Part shown: one piece after another, positions 22,388 through 28,078 of the stretch
How the letters are laid out: each line of letters begins with the position of its first letter
How positions within the stretch are numbered: the stretch's first letter is position 1
DNA from: JBPCPM01 sp050999155
GTDB lineage: Bacteria > Actinomycetota > Thermoleophilia > Solirubrobacterales > 70-9
Direction of reading: 5' to 3'
Length of the DNA: 28,078 nucleotides
Assembly: GCA_050999155.1 (NCBI GenBank)
Contig: JBPCPM010000159.1
Location: forward strand, 1-28,078
The notes under the pieces: generated by a model
Seen by the model: only the letters and a program-made list of their open reading frames with translations
Database searches by the model: none
What the model was told of the DNA's origin: nothing
Made by a program: the position numbers and the translations under genes

Positions 22388-24012
22388 CAGCTGTCGTCGC
22401 CCTCATCGTCGTCGCCCTCATCGTCGTCGTCCTCATCGTCCCCGTCGTCGCCCTCGCCACCGTCGTACTGGTCGACCACGTCGTCGATCGAGCCCTTCAT
22501 GTAGAAGGCGCTCTCGGGCTTGTCGTCGTGCGTGCCGTCGAGGATCTCGCGGAAGCTGCGCACCGTGTCATCGATCGAGACGTAGATGCCCGGCTGGCCG
22601 GTGAACTGCTCGGCCACGTGGAACGGCTGGGACAAGAAGCGCCGGATGCGGCGGGCGCGGTTGACGTCCTGGCGGTCCTCGTCGGAGAGCTCGTCGATGC
22701 CGAGGATGGCGATGATGTCCTGCAGTTCGTCGTAGCGCTGCAGCGTCTGCTTGACCTCCTGGGCGACGTCGTAGTGCTCCTGGCCCACCACGTCGGGCTT
22801 GAGGATCGTCGACGACGAGTCGAGCGGATCGACCGCCGGGTAGATCCCCTCCTCCGAGAGGTCACGCGACAGGGTGGTCGTGGAGTTCAGGTGGGCGAAC
22901 ACCGAGGCCGGCGCCGGGTCGGTCAGGTCGTCGGCCGGTACGTAGATGGCCTGGATCGAGGTGATCGAGCCGGAATCGGTCGACGTGATCCGCTCCTGCA
23001 GCGCGCCCATCTCGGTCTCCAGCGTCGGCTGGTAGCCCACGGCGGAAGGCATGCGGCCCAGCAGCGCCGAGACCTCCATGCCGGCCTGGACGAACCGGAA
23101 GATGTTGTCGATGAACAGCAGCACGTCGCGGCCGTCTTCCTCACGGAAGTACTCGGCCATCGTCAGCCCCGAGAGGCCGACGCGCTGGCGGGCGCCCGGA
23201 GGCTCGTTCATCTGCCCGAACACCATGATGGTGTTCTCGAGCACGCCGGCCTCCTTCATCTCGAAGTAGAGGTCGTTGCCCTCACGCGTGCGCTCACCGA
23301 CGCCGCAGAAGACCGACAGGCCGCTGTGCTCCTTGCCGATGTTGTGGATCAGCTCCTGGATGATCACCGTCTTGCCGACGCCGGCGCCGCCGAACAGGCC
23401 GACCTTGCCTCCTCGGGCGTAGGGAGCCAGCAGGTCGATGACCTTGATGCCGGTCCCGTACAGCTCCTCGGAGGGGGTCAGGTTCTTCGCCTCGGGAGCG
23501 CTGCGGTGGATCGGCCACCGCTCCTTGACGTCGAGCTCCTCCTTGAGGTCGATGGTGTTGCCCAGCACGTCGAACACCCGGCCCAGGGCCAGTTCGCCCA
23601 CCGGGACGGTGATCGGGCTGCCGGTGTCGACCGCCTCGTCGCCGCGGCGCAGGCCGTCGGTGCCCTCCATCGCGACGGTGCGCACACGGCTGTCACCCAG
23701 ATGCTGCTGGATCTCACACGTCAGGCTCAAGGCGTCGCGCTCATCCGATTCCTCGATGTCGACCCGGATCGCGCCGTACAGGGCGGGCAGCTCTTGGGGG
23801 AACGAGAAGTCGACGACGACGCCGCGGACCTCTTCGACGTATCCGATGTTCTTGTCGCCACCGTCGCCGCCGGAACCGTTGTCCTGGCTCTGCGACTGGC
23901 CTTGGGGCTGGCTCTTGGAGCCGTTGTCCTGTTCGCCGCCGTCGTCGGATCCGCCGGACGCCGCGTCCTGGCGCACCTCGGGGCCCTGCGTGTCGGTCTG
24001 CTCGTCTGCCAT
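22387..24012 (-). CDS. atpD: F-type ATP synthase beta subunit, with N-terminal extension and acidic tail
   Basis: Beta carries the catalytic nucleotide sites of F1. The 541-residue protein has Walker A GGAGVGKT (208-215), catalytic Glu240 in GVGERTREGND, LLFIDNIFRFVQAG, the IQAIYVPADDLTDPAP segment and IDELSDEDR. It is about 60-70 residues longer than usual. Roughly 54 Gly/Ser/Gln/Asp-rich residues precede the normal beginning (NIGYVEEVRGVVVDF), and a C-terminal tail of about 26 residues has 18 Asp/Glu. The ATG at 24012 has GAGG five bases upstream, and no ATG or GTG lies at the conventional beginning, so the extension looks real. The frame is open upstream to 24324 but that part overlaps atpG and lacks a start signal. 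Confidence 0.97.
   Translation of the reverse strand: MADEQTDTQGPEVRQDAASGGSDDGGEQDNGSKSQPQGQSQSQDNGSGGDGGDKNIGYVEEVRGVVVDFSFPQELPALYGAIRVDIEESDERDALSLTCEIQQHLGDSRVRTVAMEGTDGLRRGDEAVDTGSPITVPVGELALGRVFDVLGNTIDLKEELDVKERWPIHRSAPEAKNLTPSEELYGTGIKVIDLLAPYARGGKVGLFGGAGVGKTVIIQELIHNIGKEHSGLSVFCGVGERTREGNDLYFEMKEAGVLENTIMVFGQMNEPPGARQRVGLSGLTMAEYFREEDGRDVLLFIDNIFRFVQAGMEVSALLGRMPSAVGYQPTLETEMGALQERITSTDSGSITSIQAIYVPADDLTDPAPASVFAHLNSTTTLSRDLSEEGIYPAVDPLDSSSTILKPDVVGQEHYDVAQEVKQTLQRYDELQDIIAILGIDELSDEDRQDVNRARRIRRFLSQPFHVAEQFTGQPGIYVSIDDTVRSFREILDGTHDDKPESAFYMKGSIDDVVDQYDGGEGDDGDDEDDDDEGDDDEGDDS
22394..22438 (-). repeat. 15-base tandem repeat (three units) in the 3' end of atpD
   Basis: The plus-strand unit TCGTCGCCCTCATCG occurs at 22394 and 22409, and with one change at 22424. 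It encodes the acidic five-residue repeat of Asp, Glu and Gly in the beta-subunit tail. Such a repeat can lengthen or shorten by replication slippage without breaking the frame. Confidence 0.85.
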
Positions 24013-24068
24013 CTGTGCCTCTTTCGTTTCTCTCGAAGCGTTGTGGTCGGTCCGCCCAGGAAGGGCCC

Positions 24069-24995
24069 TCAGCCCTCCAGGGCCTCGGCCCCGGCGACGA
24101 TCTCCAGGATCTGCTGGGTGATCTCCTGCTGGCGTGCTCGGTTCATCTCCATATCGAGGTCCTCGATCAGCTCCTCCGCGTTGTCGGCCGCGCTGCGCAT
24201 GGCCGTCATACGCGCGCCGTGCTCGGATGCCGTGGACTCGAGCATCGCCCGGTAGATCATCAGGTCGACGTACTGCTCGGTGAGGGGCTCCAGGAGCTTC
24301 TCGGGCTCGGGCTCGTACTCCCATTGGGCACGCTTGTGCGCGGCCTCGAGCTCGGAGTCGTCCTCCTCGTCGTCGGGCTCCTCGGAGATGTCGTCGCCGA
24401 ACACGGCGGCCCGCTGGAGCGGCAGCAGGGTCTGCCGGCGCACGTATTGGGTCATGGCCGACTCGTAGCGGTTGTAGATCATGTCGACCTGGTCGACCTT
24501 GCCGTCGACGTACGCGGCGACCAGGTCCTGGCCGACATCATGGGCGTTGGTGAAGGTCGGGCGGTCGGTGAAGCCGGTGTAGGTCTGCGCCACGTCGACG
24601 CCACGGAAGTCGAGGCTCGAGACCCCGCGTTTGCCGACGGCGTAGTAGCGCACGCTCGCCCCGTCGGACTTGATGTCCGCGGCACGATCGTCGCCCGCCT
24701 TGAGGATCTGCGAGTTGAACGGACCGGCCAGCCCGCGGTCGCCGGTCAGCAGCAGCAAGCCGACGGTCCCAGTCTCCTCGCGCTCCTCCAGCACCGGGAC
24801 ACCGGAGATCTTGCCGGCCGCATCCGCCGCCTGCTGGGTGAGCCGGCGCAGCGCGCGGGCGTAGGGACGCAACTCCTCGATCCGCTGCTCGGCCTTGCGC
24901 AACCGGGCAGCGGCGACCATCTCCATCGCGCGCGTGACCTTGCGGATGTTCTTGGTGCTCTGGATCCGGTCCTTGATGTCCTTCTGGGATGACAT
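24069..24995 (-). CDS. atpG: F-type ATP synthase gamma subunit
   Basis: Gamma is the central rotor stalk of F1. The 308-residue protein has the typical N-terminal helix KDIKDRIQSTKNIRKVTRAM with EMVAAARLRKAE, the core LLLTGDRGLAGPFNSQIL, and the conserved C-terminal helix YRAMLESTASEHGARMTAMR with SAADNAEELIEDL. A strongly acidic insertion (about 200-220, DDISEEPDDEEDDSELEAAH) sits in the globular domain. The ATG at 24995 is 36 bases from the atpA stop. It fits between atpA and atpD, the standard order. Confidence 0.96.
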   Translation of the reverse strand: MSSQKDIKDRIQSTKNIRKVTRAMEMVAAARLRKAEQRIEELRPYARALRRLTQQAADAAGKISGVPVLEEREETGTVGLLLLTGDRGLAGPFNSQILKAGDDRAADIKSDGASVRYYAVGKRGVSSLDFRGVDVAQTYTGFTDRPTFTNAHDVGQDLVAAYVDGKVDQVDMIYNRYESAMTQYVRRQTLLPLQRAAVFGDDISEEPDDEEDDSELEAAHKRAQWEYEPEPEKLLEPLTEQYVDLMIYRAMLESTASEHGARMTAMRSAADNAEELIEDLDMEMNRARQQEITQQILEIVAGAEALEG

Positions 24996-25031
24996 GAGGG
25001 CTGAGCCTGGCTCGCCGGCGCGGGGCCGCGG

Positions 25032-26720
<1,689 letters not shown>

Positions 26721-26764
26721 ATGAATGTCGCTCCTTGTCGGTCGCCGTTCAGCGGACCGGGTCG

Positions 26765-27298
26765 TCAGGCCGCTGAGGCCACCTGTCTGCGGAACTTCTC
26801 CAGTCGGTTGCTGATGCTGGCATCCAGCACCTTGTTGCCCACCTGCAGGACCAGCCCGCCGATGATTCCCTCGTCGACGCGGGTCTCGAGCTCCACCGTC
26901 GAATCGGTCTGGTCCTCGACCGCCGAGCGAATGTCCTCCACGATGTCCTCATCGAGCTCCACGGCACTGGTGACCGTGACCTCGAGGATGTCGTTCTCAC
27001 GCGCCCACCGCTCCTCGTACTCCCGGCGGATCCGGAAGATCACCGGCATCCGCTGCTTTTCGATCAGCAGCTCGCAGAAGTTGAGGAAGTGCTCGTCGGG
27101 GTCCTCGAGCACGTCGTGCAGGGCGTCCTTCTTTTCCTCGGAGGAGAAGTGCGGGCCGAGGAAGAACAGCTCGAGGTCCGAGTCCTCGCGAAGCGCGTCG
27201 GCGAACTCGCCGAGCTGGTCGCGGATGGTGTCGAGCTTGTCCTGCTCGAGTGCGGTGCCGAACAGGGCCTCCGCGTAGGTACGGGCAACTTCCTCCAT
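26765..27298 (-). CDS. atpH: F-type ATP synthase delta subunit
   Basis: Delta links the peripheral b stalk to the top of F1. The 177-residue protein has the N-terminal helical domain (EEVARTYAEALFGTALEQDK, LGPHFSSEEKKDALHDVLED) and the conserved C-terminal motif VDEGIIGGLVLQVGNKVLDA with SISNRLEKFRRQ. The family's length is normal. It follows atpF by 24 bases and precedes atpA by 44; no strong ribosome-binding site is seen before the ATG. Confidence 0.95.
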   Translation of the reverse strand: MEEVARTYAEALFGTALEQDKLDTIRDQLGEFADALREDSDLELFFLGPHFSSEEKKDALHDVLEDPDEHFLNFCELLIEKQRMPVIFRIRREYEERWARENDILEVTVTSAVELDEDIVEDIRSAVEDQTDSTVELETRVDEGIIGGLVLQVGNKVLDASISNRLEKFRRQVASAA

Positions 27299-27322
27299 GA
27301 CGCCGGTCCCAGGGGTCCTTGC

Positions 27323-27925
27323 TCAGCTGCCGTTGCCCGAGCGAGGGTCGTCGGAGGCGGTGAGCACCGAGAAGTCTGCCTCCTGCAGGGCTTCCTCGAT
27401 CAGGTGCTCGTGGTCGGAGGAGTCGAGCGTCTTGCGGGTGACCTTCTCCGTCGCCAGGATCGTCAGCTCGAGGACCTCCGCGCGGATCCGCTGGATCGAG
27501 CGCCGGGTCTCCTCCTCGATGTCCTGCTTGGCCGCGTTGACCTGGCGCTCGCGCTCGGCCTTGCCCTCTTCCTTGGCGCGCTCCTTGATGTCCTCGGCCG
27601 CGCGCTGGGCCCGCCCGATGATCTCGTCCGCCTGCTTGCGGGCCGCCGTCAGCCGCTTGCGGTACTCGCGCAGCAGCTCGTCGGCCTCGGTACGCACGCG
27701 CTCGGCCGTCTCGACCCGGGTGCGGATCTCCTGGGCACGGTCCTCGAGGAACGTCTGGATCCTGGGCAGGGCGAACTTCGCCAGCACCAGCAGCGTCCCG
27801 AAGAAGACGATCAGGGTCCAGATCATCAACCCCGGCTTGGGCAGCACGATGAACGTGCTGTCCTCGCCCTGGGCGATCGGCAGCGCGATGGCTGCAACGG
27901 CGGCTGAGTGCAGGCGGCGCTCCAT
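27323..27925 (-). CDS. atpF: F-type ATP synthase b subunit
   Basis: Subunit b forms the peripheral stalk. The 200-residue protein has a hydrophobic membrane helix (about 33-50, LMIWTLIVFFGTLLVLAK), then a long charged helix rich in Glu/Arg/Lys heptads (about 55-165) typical of the dimeric coiled stalk. Unusually, another hydrophobic stretch of about 12 residues (HSAAVAAIALPIAQG) precedes the anchor, resembling a short signal sequence. The ATG at 27925 lies four bases after the atpE stop, so the genes are almost contiguous. Confidence 0.94.
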   Translation of the reverse strand: MERRLHSAAVAAIALPIAQGEDSTFIVLPKPGLMIWTLIVFFGTLLVLAKFALPRIQTFLEDRAQEIRTRVETAERVRTEADELLREYRKRLTAARKQADEIIGRAQRAAEDIKERAKEEGKAERERQVNAAKQDIEEETRRSIQRIRAEVLELTILATEKVTRKTLDSSDHEHLIEEALQEADFSVLTASDDPRSGNGS

Positions 27926-27929
27926 CGTT

Positions 27930-28078
27930 CTAGGCCAGGAAGAAGGAGACCAGCGACATCATCAGCGCGTAGAAGACCACGGCCTCGGTGAGCGCGAAGC
28001 CCAACCACATCAGGCCCTGGATCTCGCCGCGCATCTCCGGCTGCCGGGTCACCGACTCGATCGTCTTGCCGAAGATGT
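27930..28078 (-). CDS. atpE: F-type ATP synthase c subunit (partial, cut at the right end)
   Basis: The last 49 codons of the rotor-ring subunit are present. They read IFGKTIESVTRQPEMRGEIQ followed by GLMWLGFALTEAVVFYALMM and SLVSFFLA. This is the polar loop (RQPE) and second membrane helix with the ion-carrying Glu in FALTEA. Absence of the extra polar ligands typical of sodium-binding c subunits near that Glu favours proton coupling, but I would not insist. The beginning of the gene is outside the window. Confidence 0.95.
   Translation of the reverse strand, partial: IFGKTIESVTRQPEMRGEIQGLMWLGFALTEAVVFYALMMSLVSFFLA

Noticed and set aside
22394..22438. CRISPR-like repeat array
   Set aside because: The 15-base units are contiguous, with no spacers, and lie inside the atpD coding sequence.
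22528..24255. Long plus-strand open frame opposite atpD
   Set aside because: Composition mirrors the codon pattern of atpD on the other strand; no start signal or recognisable domain.
24013..24324. Upstream in-frame extension of atpD
   Set aside because: It overlaps atpG, contains no start signal, and the ATG at 24012 has a good ribosome-binding site.

Overview
The window is a GC-rich (roughly 70% by eye), gene-dense bacterial chromosome segment. It looks actinobacterial. Supporting signs are many GTG starts, one apparent TTG start, -10-like TANNNT boxes placed 6-7 bases before start codons (leaderless transcripts), a two-gene split transketolase, an actinobacterial-style Fpg/MutM variant, and the atp order E-F-H-A-G-D-C. 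The class Thermoleophilia is my best guess, but the sequence alone does not prove it. Almost everything is on the minus strand. The only plus-strand genes I support are a lipoprotein, a MutM-type glycosylase and a small membrane protein, all between 1685 and 4828.

Right to left, in the direction of transcription, the first block is the F-type ATP synthase operon: atpE (cut by the window end), atpF, atpH, atpA, atpG, atpD, atpC. Several F1 subunits carry unusual acidic additions: a C-terminal tail on alpha, a low-complexity N-terminal extension plus acidic tail on beta, and an acidic insertion in gamma. A 530-base non-coding gap (21441-21970) follows and is packed with inverted repeats. Next is an envelope-polysaccharide block: an M20 metallopeptidase, a large LCP-family glycopolymer transferase, UDP-glucose dehydrogenase, an NDP-sugar pyrophosphorylase and a phosphoglucose/phosphomannose isomerase. 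Together these would make activated sugars and attach a glycopolymer to the wall. A hairpin follows, then an AlkA-like glycosylase with a leaderless promoter, an unrecognised 246-residue protein, a second sugar nucleotidyltransferase, another hairpin, comF and secA.

Downstream of secA are a hairpin and a leaderless promoter that start the prfB operon: prfB (expressed through a programmed +1 frameshift), a FIST-domain sensor, an HD-domain hydrolase and nadC, joined by overlaps or tiny gaps. nadA lies a little further on, after the plus-strand genes. At the left end a split transketolase runs off the window.

Most of the window is housekeeping, and I see no defence system, prophage, insertion sequence, CRISPR array, tRNA or rRNA. 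The parts most worth a second look are the structured gap after atpC, the acidic additions to three F1 subunits, the FIST-HD pair inside a prfB-nadC operon, the MutM with a lost fourth zinc cysteine, and the recurring leaderless promoter signature.
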